64,000 bases of DNA from Staphylococcus sp. IVB6181 (GTDB lineage Bacteria > Bacillota > Bacilli > Staphylococcales > Staphylococcaceae), in contig NZ_CP095096.1 of assembly GCF_025561445.1 (NCBI RefSeq), positions 413,822 through 477,821 on the forward strand, in the 5' to 3' direction. Shown one piece after another: positions 1-8,462 of the stretch. The notes beneath the pieces are model-generated. The model saw nothing but the letters and a program-made list of their open reading frames with translations, was not told the DNA's origin and searched no databases. Each line of letters starts with the position of its first letter. Within the stretch, counting starts at the first letter, position 1. Position numbers and translations under genes: made by a program.

Positions 1-1
1 T

Positions 2-1822
2 GCGCCGATTAATAACTTTACATTGAATCAGCCGCAATATATTGATCAGAATAAAATCAGATTAGAATATATGAACACGAAAACAAACCCGAATTCATTC
101 TTAAGAAAGAACACTGCATGTAATATTTTATTCAAAACATCGATTGTACGTGCACATCACATTGAATTCGATGAAAGTTTGAAGACATATATTGATAATT
201 CATTTGTTGTGAATTACATCAATTATGCAGAGCGCTTTGTGCGTATTTTAGGTTTCCCATTCTACTTCAGAGGGGAAGTTTATGATCCGTTTGAAACTGA
301 ACAGCTGACGCAGCAAAGTTTTGATCAGTTATTCGAAGATTATGCGGATGCCTACCTTCAAACAATAAGCAAAACCAAAAATAAAAAAGTACGCCAATTT
401 ATGACTAAGAAATTGTCTTCTCGAATCCGCAAAGGTTTCGACCCTGCGAACAGAGAGAATATAAAGCATTACAAAGCGCATCAAGATACGTTGATTCGTC
501 TTGCGAAAAAATCAAAATGGTCATTGTTAAATGAAGGCGGCACATTATTTAAAATAGAAATGCTTGCTTTGATGCTTAATCAGCCTGACTTTGCCTATTC
601 ATTGAATAAATACCGCGGTATGCTGCGCCATGTAAAAAATATTGTACTGAGAAATAAAAACAAAAACCGTTCGATGTATCAGTTAACAGACCAGCAAGAA
701 AATGTGTCTGATCAAACCATTGTATTTGAAACATTCGGCGGTAAGAATTACAGCGATAGTCCAAAATATATTTATGAATATATGCAGAAGTATTATCCGT
801 ACTATAACTATGTATGGGTATTGAAAAATCCAGATAAAACTTATGTGCCTGGTAATGCACAAAAAGTTAAAAAAGGTTCAAAAGCATACTATGAAGCGTA
901 TTCTAAAGCACGTTATTGGGTCGCAAATGCCAGAACACCATTGTATTTGAATAAAAAAGCGAACCAAACTTATATTCAAACATGGCACGGAACACCTTTA
1001 AAACGTTTGGCAAATGATATGAAAGTCGTACGTATGCCGGGTACAACAACACCTGCTTATAAACGTAATTTCAGAGAAGAAACAGAACGTTGGGATTATT
1101 TAGTTTCACCGAACCGTTATTCTACTGAAATCTTTGAATCAGCATTCTGGATGGATAGAGAACGTATTCATGAAATCGGCTATCCGCGTAACGATGTCCT
1201 CGTGAATCGTCATGATGATAAAGCATATATCGAAGAAATTCGCGAGAAACTTAATATTCCTGAAGGTAAAAAAGTTATTACGTACGCTCCGACATGGCGC
1301 GATGATGAATTTATTAAAAAAGGCAAGTATACGTTCCAGCTTAAAATCGATTTAGAGAACCTTTATGAACAGCTTGGCGATGACTATGTCATCTTATTAC
1401 GTATGCATTATCTGATTGCGAATGCCTTAGACTTAACAGGTTATGAAGACTTTGCGATAGATGTCTCTAACTATGATGATGTTTCAGAAATCTTCTTGAT
1501 TTCAGATGCCTTGATTACGGATTATTCATCTGTGATGTTCGATTACGGTATCTTAAAACGTCCGCAATTCTTCTTTGCCTATGATATTGAAAAATATGAT
1601 AAAGGCTTGCGCGGTTTCTATATGGACTATAAAAACGACTTGCCGGGTCCTATCTGTACAGATCCGCATACCTTAGCAGAAAGTTTGAAAGACTTGCCGA
1701 AAGTTCAAGCACAATATCAAGATAAAATCGATGCATTCTATAATCGTTTCTGCAGTATTGAAAACGGTCAAGCATCAAAATATATCGGCGAAATGATTCA
1801 TGAAGGAATTGAGAAAGAATAG
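2..1822 (+). CDS. CDP-glycerol glycerophosphotransferase, TagF/TarL-like (5' partial)
   Basis: The reading frame is open to the left edge, so the true start lies outside the window; the TTG at 23 is internal. The last ~380 residues form a glycerophosphotransferase domain of the teichoic acid polymerase family, which moves polyol-phosphate from a CDP-polyol to the growing wall teichoic acid chain at the cytoplasmic face of the membrane. Seen: TWHGTPLK (the conserved catalytic His region), YAPTWRDD, RMHYL (second family His), and ITDYSSVMFDY. The ~200 residues before it resemble the tail of an N-terminal glycosyltransferase-2 region, so the full protein is probably a two-domain enzyme. It differs from the two TagF-like proteins at 42.4-47.7 kb, whose extra domain is C-terminal. 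The exact substrate (glycerol or ribitol phosphate) cannot be read from sequence. Confidence 0.85.
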   Translation, partial: APINNFTLNQPQYIDQNKIRLEYMNTKTNPNSFLRKNTACNILFKTSIVRAHHIEFDESLKTYIDNSFVVNYINYAERFVRILGFPFYFRGEVYDPFETEQLTQQSFDQLFEDYADAYLQTISKTKNKKVRQFMTKKLSSRIRKGFDPANRENIKHYKAHQDTLIRLAKKSKWSLLNEGGTLFKIEMLALMLNQPDFAYSLNKYRGMLRHVKNIVLRNKNKNRSMYQLTDQQENVSDQTIVFETFGGKNYSDSPKYIYEYMQKYYPYYNYVWVLKNPDKTYVPGNAQKVKKGSKAYYEAYSKARYWVANARTPLYLNKKANQTYIQTWHGTPLKRLANDMKVVRMPGTTTPAYKRNFREETERWDYLVSPNRYSTEIFESAFWMDRERIHEIGYPRNDVLVNRHDDKAYIEEIREKLNIPEGKKVITYAPTWRDDEFIKKGKYTFQLKIDLENLYEQLGDDYVILLRMHYLIANALDLTGYEDFAIDVSNYDDVSEIFLISDALITDYSSVMFDYGILKRPQFFFAYDIEKYDKGLRGFYMDYKNDLPGPICTDPHTLAESLKDLPKVQAQYQDKIDAFYNRFCSIENGQASKYIGEMIHEGIEKE

Positions 1823-1833
1823 TCATCAGCATA

Positions 1834-1859
1834 AAACTGTCCATTCGGGAAGTTTTTTT
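1834..1859 (+). terminator. Rho-independent terminator after the teichoic acid polymerase
   Basis: Imperfect hairpin (AACTGTCC / GGGAAGTT around an ATTC loop) followed by seven T. It sits just after the stop at 1822. Confidence 0.55.
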
Positions 1860-1906
1860 GCGTTGATATATCTATTTGAGGCTATAGTAAGTATGAGGTG
1901 AAAGTT

Positions 1907-2460
1907 ATGAGCCGCACGAAAACAAAAGTTATCTATACAATCGGGCATTCTAATCATGATGAGGCTGCCTTTTTAGAGATGCTGCAAGCGCATGATATTA
2001 AGGTTTTAGCGGATATACGTGCATTTACAAAGAGTCGCAAACATCCGCAATTTAAAGATGACAATATGAAAGCATGGCTGAGCAAAGCAGGCATCGCTTA
2101 TCAGCAAATCCCGTTATTAGGCGGACGCAGACAGCCGAGTGAAACAGCGGATGGCAGAATGAATCCTTTCATAATTATGCCGATTATACGTTAACAGATG
2201 ATTTTAAATCTGGTATTCAAGCATTAGAGGAAACTGCACAAAGCAAACCTGTTGCATATATGTGTTCAGAACATCATCCTGCACGCTGTCATCGTCTCAT
2301 CGTCAGCAACTATTTAGCTGCACATGGCTGGGATGTGTATCATATTATGCAGAATAACAAGGGAGAAATCATCGCAACACCACACAAGCTGGGACAATGG
2401 GGCGCAATGCCGATTCTTGAAGATGACGGTGAAGTAGTCTATCCAAAGGAAACAGATTAA
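1907..2460 (+). pseudogene. DUF488 family protein, broken by a one-base frameshift
   Basis: The first part (from ATG 1907, preceded by GAGGTG at 1895-1900) begins with the DUF488 hallmark YTIGHSN and continues with a conserved ADIR...KSRKHPQF segment, then leaves frame near 2165-2170 and stops at 2194. The other frame resumes at once with HNYADYT and reaches the second hallmark CSEHHPARCHR, ending at 2460. One added base would restore a protein of about 184 residues, normal for the family. DUF488 proteins are small cytoplasmic proteins of unknown function with conserved Cys/His. A GTG at 1898 overlaps the ribosome site and is a less likely start. The break may be real or a sequencing error in the short T run. 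Confidence 0.85.
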
Positions 2461-2472
2461 AGCACTCGTGTT

Positions 2473-2499
2473 TAGACAGGTTATGCCTGTCTATTTTTT
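2473..2499 (+). terminator. Terminator after the DUF488 gene
   Basis: Perfect 8-bp stem TAGACAGG / CCTGTCTA with a 5-base loop, followed by six T. Confidence 0.85.
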
Positions 2500-2600
2500 A
2501 TGAAAAAATTAAAAAATTGCTGCAATTGTGTGGCAATCTTTTATAAAAAATGAGATCCTGCATATAAGTAATGAAATATTTATGTGAGCGGAGGATACAT

Positions 2601-2993
2601 ATGAAAAAGTTAATCAGAGTTGTAGGTGCAGTGATAGAACACCAAGGTAAAATTTTATGTGCACAACGCAGTAAACAAATGAGCTTGCCGTTATTATGGG
2701 AATTTCCGGGCGGTAAAATTGAACAAGGCGAAACAGATATTGAAGCGTTAAAACGTGAAATTCAAGAAGAAATGAAATGTGATTTAGAAGTAGGAGAAAA
2801 GGTAACTACTACCACACATGAATATGATTTTGCGATTATCGAATTGACAACGTATCGTTGTACTTTGCAGAAAACAATGCCGACATTAACTGAACATAGC
2901 CAAATTCAATGGCTGGCACCTGCGGATTTACATCAATTAGAATGGGCGCCAGCAGATATTCCTGCAGTCGACTTGCTTGTTGAACAAGGGTAA
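2601..2993 (+). CDS. Nudix hydrolase, MutT/8-oxo-dGTP diphosphatase-like
   Basis: A 130-residue Nudix protein. The Nudix box is present at about residues 35-58: GKIEQGE, seven residues, then REIQEEMK; the final conserved Gly is replaced by Met/Lys, which is tolerated in the family. Small MutT-like members of this length hydrolyse (deoxy)nucleoside triphosphates, including oxidised ones, and keep them out of DNA; the actual substrate is not deducible. The start is ATG 2601 behind GCGGAGG (2588-2594); the upstream ATG at 2571 has no ribosome site. It abuts the helicase gene (its stop overlaps an ATG as TAATG), so the two are probably one transcription and translation unit, which suggests a shared nucleic-acid job. 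Confidence 0.85.
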   Translation: MKKLIRVVGAVIEHQGKILCAQRSKQMSLPLLWEFPGGKIEQGETDIEALKREIQEEMKCDLEVGEKVTTTTHEYDFAIIELTTYRCTLQKTMPTLTEHSQIQWLAPADLHQLEWAPADIPAVDLLVEQG

Positions 2994-2998
2994 TGCTT

Positions 2999-5872
2999 AT
3001 GGAACATTTAATTGATGATTTGACCCAATCGCTTCATAAAGGGTTTATTGATCGTTCTCTTGTACATCAAGGACATCATGTACCGAAACTGGTACTTAAT
3101 AATCGAGAAGAGAATGTCCTGGCAACACTGATTGATGAGCTTGAAAAATGTCAGTTGTTTATGATTTCAGTCGCCTTTATTACCCCAAGCGGTCTGCAAA
3201 GTCTGAAGTCGCATTTGCTTGATATGGCACAACGCGGAGTTAAAGGTAAGATATTAACGTCCAATTATTTAGGTTTCAACACTCCGAAAGTGTATGAAGA
3301 ATTGATGAAACTCGATAATGTCGAAGTACGTGTGACAGATGTCTCAGGTTTTCATGCGAAAGGTTATATTTTTGATCATGAGGCTTATTCTACATTAGTC
3401 GTAGGAAGTTCGAATCTAACTTCTAATGCTTTGAAGGTCAATTATGAACATAATATTTTATTATCTTCTCATCAAAACGGTGACTTAGTCCATAAAGTGA
3501 AAGACCAATTCAATGACTTGTGGGAAGAGAGTACGCCTTTAACAGAAACTTGGATTGACGCATATCGAGACGTCTATCAGCCCCAAATGACCCAACGTTT
3601 GTTTGAAGAAAGTCAGAAACAAACGCTGTTAGAAAATAGAATACATGAAGCAGTTAAAATCGAACCGAATCTGATGCAGGTAGAAGCATTGAAAGGGTTA
3701 GATGCAATGCGTGCACAAGGAGAAGATAAGGCACTGATTATTTCTGCGACAGGAACAGGTAAGACGATTATGTCTGCGTTAGATGTCCGTGCATTTAAGC
3801 CTAAGCGTTTTTTATTTGTTGTGCATAGTGAAACCATCTTAAATGATGCATTGGCAGCGTATCGCAAAGTGTTGGCAGATGAAAATGAAGCGGACTTTGC
3901 GAAATTGACAGGGACTGAGAAGCATTTGGATGCGAAGTATTTATTCGCGACAGTTCAAACGATGTCAAAACCTGACATCTATCAACAGTTTGACCCAACA
4001 ACCTTTGATTACATTGTCTTTGATGAAGCACACCGTTCAGCAGCTGCTACATATCAACGAATTTTCCATTATTTCACACCGAAGTTTATGTTAGGTATGA
4101 CAGCGACACCTGAACGAAGCGACGATTTAAGTGTCTTTGCGCAATTTAATCATAATGTGGCATATGAAATCAGACTTCAAAAGGCACTAGAAAGTGAAAT
4201 TTTATGTCCATTCCATTATTTTGGTGTTTCAGATTATATTCAAGACGGCCAAGTTGTGAGTGATAATACGAAAGATTTGAAGCTGTTAGCATCTGAAGAC
4301 CGAGTGAAATATATTTTAGAGAAAACACATTATTATGGATATTCTGGTGATGAATTAAAAGGCTTAATCTTTGTCAGCCTCAAAAAAGAAGCAAAAGCTT
4401 TAGCACAAAAGTTAAATGACAAAGGCATACCGACAGAAGCCTTAACCGGTTCAGATTCGCAAAAACATCGTAATGCAGTGATTCAGCAATTAAGAGATGG
4501 AAGCTTGAATTACATTATTACCGTGGATTTGTTTAACGAAGGGATCGATATTCCTGAAATCAACCAAGTCGTGATGTTGCGGAGTACGCAATCGAGTATT
4601 ATCTTTGTTCAGCAACTCGGACGCGGTCTGCGCAAGAGTGCGAATAAAGATTTTGTGACAGTCATTGATTTCATTGGAAACTATAAAAATAACTATATGA
4701 TTCCGATAGCACTGTCAGGTGACCATTCCCATAATAAAGATAGTTATCGAAAATTCATTTCAGACTATGCACCATTAAAAGGCGTTTCAACAATTAATTT
4801 TGAAGAAGTTGCTCAAAAGAGAATTTTTGATTCGATTCAATCTGCGACTTTAAATAAGAAAGCTATGATTTTACAAGCATTCAATGAAGTGAAAGCACGC
4901 ATTGGTCGTACGCCAAGTTTAATGGATTTCATTCATCAACATTCGATTGATCCAGAAGTGATTCTTTCGAAGTATGGGAATTATGAACAATTTCTAGTGG
5001 AGAAAACAGATATTCCCACAAGAATCCCTGAAAATGCCTCTAAGAATTTGACTTTCATTTCTCAAGAATTAGCGAAAGGTTTGAAGAATACTGATTATAT
5101 AGCACTAGAGTTGTTGATGAGCCAAGATGAAAGTTTTGAACGTTTAGTTGAAAAGCTTCAACATAGAGATAGTGAAATTGAAGAAGCGGATGTGCGTACC
5201 AGTTTGAAGGTATTAGATGAAACTTTCTTCAGCAAGAATATAGATAAAAGATATGGCACACCGATGGTTGAATGGGATAAAAAGACTAATCTTATCGGCC
5301 TTACCGAACCGTTTAAAATGAACTTGAAAAATGAAGCCTTTTGTCATCACGTCAATGATTTGATCGAAGTAGCCCAATATAAACATAAGCATGTCTATCA
5401 AAATCAAAATGACTTTATCTTGTATGAACGTTATTCGAGAAAAGATTTTGTGAAAGTGATGAACTGGGATAAAGATGAGTCTGCAGTTATTAACGGTTAT
5501 AAACAAAAACATCATACATTGTCGATTTTCATTACGTATCACAAAAGTGAAGATATCAGCGACAATACAGCGTATGAAGATCAATTCATTAATCAAAATG
5601 AGCTGAAATGGTTCACGCGTTCACCAAGAAAGTTAAGTTCTGATGAAGTTCAAAAAGTAATGCGACACCAAGAACTCAATACACCAATGTATCTTTTCGT
5701 GAAGAAAGAAGACGGTGAAGGAACAGACTTCTATTATTTAGGTAAAGCTCGCTTTATGCCGGGTACTGAAGCACAAACGAAGATAACGGATGGCAAAGAT
5801 GTAGTCACAATGCATCTTGCTTTAGATACGCCAGTTCGAGATGATATTTACCGTTATTTAGTTGAAAAATAA
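2999..5872 (+). CDS. Phospholipase D-like / superfamily 2 helicase / DUF3427 protein
   Basis: About 957 residues with three parts. Residues ~30-180 form a PLD-like domain with one HKD motif: HAKGYIFD (about residue 120) followed by VVGSSNLT. Residues ~210-560 are an SF2 helicase core: SATGTGKT (motif I, ~250), DEAH (motif II, ~344), MTATPER (motif III), and QQLGRGLRKS (motif VI). The C-terminal ~350 residues match the DUF3427 type that accompanies such helicases. PLD domains of this kind are often nucleases, so this is likely an ATP-driven DNA-processing enzyme for repair or defence; that role is inferred. ATG 2993 overlaps the Nudix stop (TAATG), but ATG 2999 has the better distance (8) from AAGGG at 2986-2990. 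Confidence 0.85.
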   Translation: MEHLIDDLTQSLHKGFIDRSLVHQGHHVPKLVLNNREENVLATLIDELEKCQLFMISVAFITPSGLQSLKSHLLDMAQRGVKGKILTSNYLGFNTPKVYEELMKLDNVEVRVTDVSGFHAKGYIFDHEAYSTLVVGSSNLTSNALKVNYEHNILLSSHQNGDLVHKVKDQFNDLWEESTPLTETWIDAYRDVYQPQMTQRLFEESQKQTLLENRIHEAVKIEPNLMQVEALKGLDAMRAQGEDKALIISATGTGKTIMSALDVRAFKPKRFLFVVHSETILNDALAAYRKVLADENEADFAKLTGTEKHLDAKYLFATVQTMSKPDIYQQFDPTTFDYIVFDEAHRSAAATYQRIFHYFTPKFMLGMTATPERSDDLSVFAQFNHNVAYEIRLQKALESEILCPFHYFGVSDYIQDGQVVSDNTKDLKLLASEDRVKYILEKTHYYGYSGDELKGLIFVSLKKEAKALAQKLNDKGIPTEALTGSDSQKHRNAVIQQLRDGSLNYIITVDLFNEGIDIPEINQVVMLRSTQSSIIFVQQLGRGLRKSANKDFVTVIDFIGNYKNNYMIPIALSGDHSHNKDSYRKFISDYAPLKGVSTINFEEVAQKRIFDSIQSATLNKKAMILQAFNEVKARIGRTPSLMDFIHQHSIDPEVILSKYGNYEQFLVEKTDIPTRIPENASKNLTFISQELAKGLKNTDYIALELLMSQDESFERLVEKLQHRDSEIEEADVRTSLKVLDETFFSKNIDKRYGTPMVEWDKKTNLIGLTEPFKMNLKNEAFCHHVNDLIEVAQYKHKHVYQNQNDFILYERYSRKDFVKVMNWDKDESAVINGYKQKHHTLSIFITYHKSEDISDNTAYEDQFINQNELKWFTRSPRKLSSDEVQKVMRHQELNTPMYLFVKKEDGEGTDFYYLGKARFMPGTEAQTKITDGKDVVTMHLALDTPVRDDIYRYLVEK

Positions 5873-5878
5873 ATGAAC

Positions 5879-5927
5879 AAAGCCCGAGAGTATGAAATAA
5901 GTTTTTATTTTGTACCTTGGGCTTTTA
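5879..5927 (+). terminator. Terminator after the helicase gene
   Basis: AAAGCCC (5879-5885) pairs with GGGCTTT (5919-5925) around a long AT-rich loop, followed by a short T run. Confidence 0.5.
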
Positions 5928-5936
5928 GCATGAAAA

Positions 5937-5962
5937 AAGCGAACCTCATAAGAGATTCGCTT
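5937..5962 (-). terminator. Terminator of fda
   Basis: Read on the minus strand: AAGCGAATCTC / GAGGTTCGCTT with a 4-base loop, then a run of T just after the aldolase stop. Confidence 0.75.
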
Positions 5963-5980
5963 AAACAGTCTAACTGTTAA

Positions 5981-6871
5981 TTATGCTTTGTTTACAGATG
6001 CATCAAAGATAGAATCGATAGCATCTTGTAATTTACTGTTGAATTCTTCGTCTGATTGTTTAACGTTCAAGTCAGTCACTAATGCACGAGAGAAGCTTGC
6101 GATTAATCCGTCATTTTGTTTTAAGATTTTGTTTGCTTCTTCACGGCTGTAACCGCCAGATAATGCAACAACGCGTACCACTTGAGGGTGGTCGATAAGT
6201 GCTTTGTAAGTGTTGGCTTTAGTAGGAATTGTTAATTTCAACATTACAAATTCGTCTTTGCTTAAGTTATCTAATTCAGCTTTGATAGCTTCAGCTAAGT
6301 TCGCTTCGATAGCTTCTTTGTCTTTTGAATGAATGTTGACTTCTGGTTCGATGATAGGTACTAAACCAGCCGCAATGATTTCTTTTGCAACTTCGAATTG
6401 TTGTTTAACAACTTTTTCGATACCTTCTTTGTTGTTTTCTAAAATGTTAGAACGCATTTTAGTACCGAAGATATGACGTTCGTTAGCACGTTTCAATAAT
6501 TTGTCTAAGTCAGGAATAGGTTTCATGACTTGAACGCCTTCGCTTTCTTCAGCTAAACCTTTGTCGACTTTCAAGAATGGAACAATGCCTTTGCTTGCTA
6601 AGAAATCACCTGTGTATTGTCCTTCGATTTCACGATCCATTGTTTGTTCGAATAAGATAGCTCCTAAGATTTTGTCTCCGTTGAAAGCAGGTGAAGTGAT
6701 GATGCGTGTACGCATTTCATGTACAAGGTCAAACATTTCGTCGTCGTTTGAGTATTCATTTTCTTCAACGCCATAAGCTTTAAGCGCTTTAGGAGTACTT
6801 CCACCGCTTTGGTCTAATGCTGCGATAAATCCTTTACCATTTTTAATTTTGTCAAATTGTTCTTGGTTCAT
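5981..6871 (-). CDS. fda: Fructose-1,6-bisphosphate aldolase, class I
   Basis: A 296-residue class I aldolase of the staphylococcal type. It splits fructose-1,6-bisphosphate into glyceraldehyde-3-phosphate and dihydroxyacetone phosphate through a Schiff base, without metal, in cytoplasmic glycolysis. The active-site lysine is most likely K212 in MLKLTIPTK; the N-terminal [19 protein letters not shown] and the [11 protein letters not shown] phosphate-binding loop are also typical. Start ATG 6869-6871 follows a GAGGAG site. The gene stands alone with its own terminator. The family was, to my knowledge, first characterised in S. carnosus, which fits the suspected host. Codon use is that of a highly expressed gene (many GAA, AAA, GTT, ACA). 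Confidence 0.96.
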   Translation of the reverse strand: MNQEQFDKIKNGKGFIAALDQSGGSTPKALKAYGVEENEYSNDDEMFDLVHEMRTRIITSPAFNGDKILGAILFEQTMDREIEGQYTGDFLASKGIVPFLKVDKGLAEESEGVQVMKPIPDLDKLLKRANERHIFGTKMRSNILENNKEGIEKVVKQQFEVAKEIIAAGLVPIIEPEVNIHSKDKEAIEANLAEAIKAELDNLSKDEFVMLKLTIPTKANTYKALIDHPQVVRVVALSGGYSREEANKILKQNDGLIASFSRALVTDLNVKQSDEEFNSKLQDAIDSIFDASVNKA

Positions 6872-7099
6872 TTATTGACACTCCTCTTTTTCGCATTATG
6901 CTATATCTCTTTCATCTATAGTATGGTAAAAATCAGCCGATTTCGCAAATGCTTCAACTCACATTTGAAAAATAAATCACAAAGATACAAATTATCCTAA
7001 AATTTATAACAAAGAAGGACATAATGCGTCTTAGTTATATTCAATCAGAGTGAAATTAAGTTACAATGAGGACAAGGGAAAGTAGAAAGGGTGAAGCAG

Positions 7100-7801
7100 A
7101 TGCGTACAATTGAAACTTTGTTTGCAGGCGGTGTTGAAACAGTAGGCCATGCGGATGCTGTGAACAAATTAGAACAACAATGGATGACTGCTGCATTTAA
7201 AAAGCCGATGAAAAATCCGGTATTTTTGACTCATACTGGATTAGAAGGCGATGATGTCGGAGATAAGAAACATCATGGCGGGCCTGAAAAAGCCTTGTTT
7301 GCTTATAGTGTAATACATTATGAGAAATGGAGAGAAGAATATCCTGATACAACATTCGACGCAGGAACGAATGGAGAAAATGTATCGGTGTCTGATATGG
7401 ATGAAACAACGGTTTGTATCGGGGACATTTATCGTGTCGGAGAAGCACTCGTACAAGTGTCGCAGCCGCGCAGACCTTGCTGGAAGCCGGGACGCCGCGT
7501 CGGCTGGATAGAGTTCGGCAGCCGTATTCAAGAGACAGGACGTACAGGCTGGTATTTCCGTGTCTTAGAAGAAGGACGTATTCAACAAGGCGATACATTT
7601 GAATTAGTAGAACGGCCTTGTCCAAAATGGTCGATTGCTGAAATGAATGATGTCTTATATCATCACACGGACAATGTGCCTTTAATGCGTCGTTTAATGG
7701 AATGCAAATACACACCAGAATCATGGCAGCACGAATTAAAGCAGCTGATTGAAGGTCAAACTGTGGACCATACACCGAGATTATATGGACCTAACATTTA
7801 A
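7100..7801 (+). CDS. MOSC domain protein, YiiM-like
   Basis: A 233-residue cytoplasmic protein with a beta-strand MOSC domain (residues ~40-170) and a C-terminal 3-alpha helical domain (~175-230), the arrangement of the YiiM family. The conserved Cys that carries sulfur or binds the cofactor is in QPRRPCWK, and HHGGPEKA is the N-terminal hallmark. MOSC proteins act with the molybdenum cofactor, for example in reducing N-hydroxylated or otherwise toxic compounds; the substrate here is unknown. ATG 7100 has AAAGGGTGA five bases upstream; the GTG at 7091 lies within that site. Single gene with its own terminator. Confidence 0.9.
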   Translation: MRTIETLFAGGVETVGHADAVNKLEQQWMTAAFKKPMKNPVFLTHTGLEGDDVGDKKHHGGPEKALFAYSVIHYEKWREEYPDTTFDAGTNGENVSVSDMDETTVCIGDIYRVGEALVQVSQPRRPCWKPGRRVGWIEFGSRIQETGRTGWYFRVLEEGRIQQGDTFELVERPCPKWSIAEMNDVLYHHTDNVPLMRRLMECKYTPESWQHELKQLIEGQTVDHTPRLYGPNI

Positions 7802-7814
7802 TTGATAGACAATA

Positions 7815-7857
7815 AAAGACACATGCGCCAAAAAATGGTCGCATGTGTCTTTCTTTT
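7815..7857 (+). terminator. Terminator after the MOSC gene
   Basis: Perfect 13-bp stem AAAGACACATGCG / CGCATGTGTCTTT with a 12-base loop and a T-rich tail. Confidence 0.9.
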
Positions 7858-7866
7858 GCAGGTTAA

Positions 7867-7929
7867 AACCTGTCCGTATCACCGAAAACGAAGGGGAGAC
7901 AATAGACGGTGATACGTGTGTGACAGGTT
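7867..7929 (-). ncRNA. Candidate structured small RNA with a C-rich loop
   Basis: A long hairpin with no reading frame. AACCTGTC (7867-7874) pairs with GACAGGTT (7922-7929), and CGTATCACCG (7875-7884) pairs perfectly with CGGTGATACG (7907-7916), with a five-base bulge (7917-7921). The apical loop of 22 bases reads, on the minus strand, with an unpaired TCTCCCC. Exposed UCCC(C) motifs are a known mark of staphylococcal Rsa-type regulatory RNAs that pair with ribosome binding sites. Strand, ends and expression are unproven; it could also be part of the 3' end of the fmdAB transcript. Confidence 0.35.
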
Positions 7930-8201
7930 AATGTTGTGATTGGCAGTGATTGGATAGGTTAAAATTATCCAGTGTGGTTGCACGCTAACATCTTCAATTA
8001 ATCATTGGGCTTTGATCTGTGCAACTTTCTTATGCCATTTTTTTATGGAACATCGAATGCCATTTCATTGAGGAGGGTTATTACTCAACGATAGGACGAA
8101 TGTACCTGTTTTGTATCAAATATGAGCTTTCTTTTTTGCATAAAATCGGGCTGTGGTATTTTATGCAATGTAATTCGTATCATTGATTTATATGGGTTTT
8201 T
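7930..8201. other. Intergenic region with no gene
   Basis: Between the hairpin and the end of fmdB I see no reading frame with a ribosome site. There are short stems (for example GGATAGG...and TTGCACGC region) but nothing I can name. It may be the 3' untranslated part of the fmdAB mRNA or part of a longer small RNA. Confidence 0.4.
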
Positions 8202-8462
8202 CTAAATCATCCAAGGACGGTTATTCGGAACACGCCGTTTCTGCTGGGTTGGGAGTTTATCTTTAGAAACAATTCGCGGTTCCTGACCGGCTTCGATTCT
8301 CTTTTTTAATTTTGAATCAATCTTTGAAGTATGAAATGGGACAAAGACGCGTTTTGCATCTTGATGGCAGTCAGGGCAAACTGCAAAATCATGGTTATCA
8401 TTCATAGATTGATTTAAGGTAAATTCTCCGTGATCAGGACATGCATAAGTGTAATTCGGCAT
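8202..8462 (-). CDS. fmdB: FmdB-like zinc ribbon protein
   Basis: An 86-residue protein starting MPNYTYACPDHGEF, the FmdB/CxxC zinc-ribbon signature, with the second metal pair CPDC at about residues 32-35. The first pair is degenerate (one Cys and a His rather than CxxC). FmdB proteins are encoded beside amidases and were proposed to regulate or help them; the mechanism is not established. The start ATG overlaps the stop of the formamidase gene by one base (TAATG), which is strong evidence for translational coupling with it. The C-terminal half is basic (KKRIEAGQ, QQKRRV) and may bind nucleic acid or the partner protein; this is inference. Confidence 0.85.
   Translation of the reverse strand: MPNYTYACPDHGEFTLNQSMNDNHDFAVCPDCHQDAKRVFVPFHTSKIDSKLKKRIEAGQEPRIVSKDKLPTQQKRRVPNNRPWMI

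Noticed and set aside
5213..5596. A 127-residue minus-strand frame
   Set aside because: Lies wholly within the DUF3427 part of the helicase gene, no ribosome site.
7197..7775. A 192-residue minus-strand frame
   Set aside because: Antisense to the MOSC gene, which has clear family motifs; composition is that of a shadow frame.
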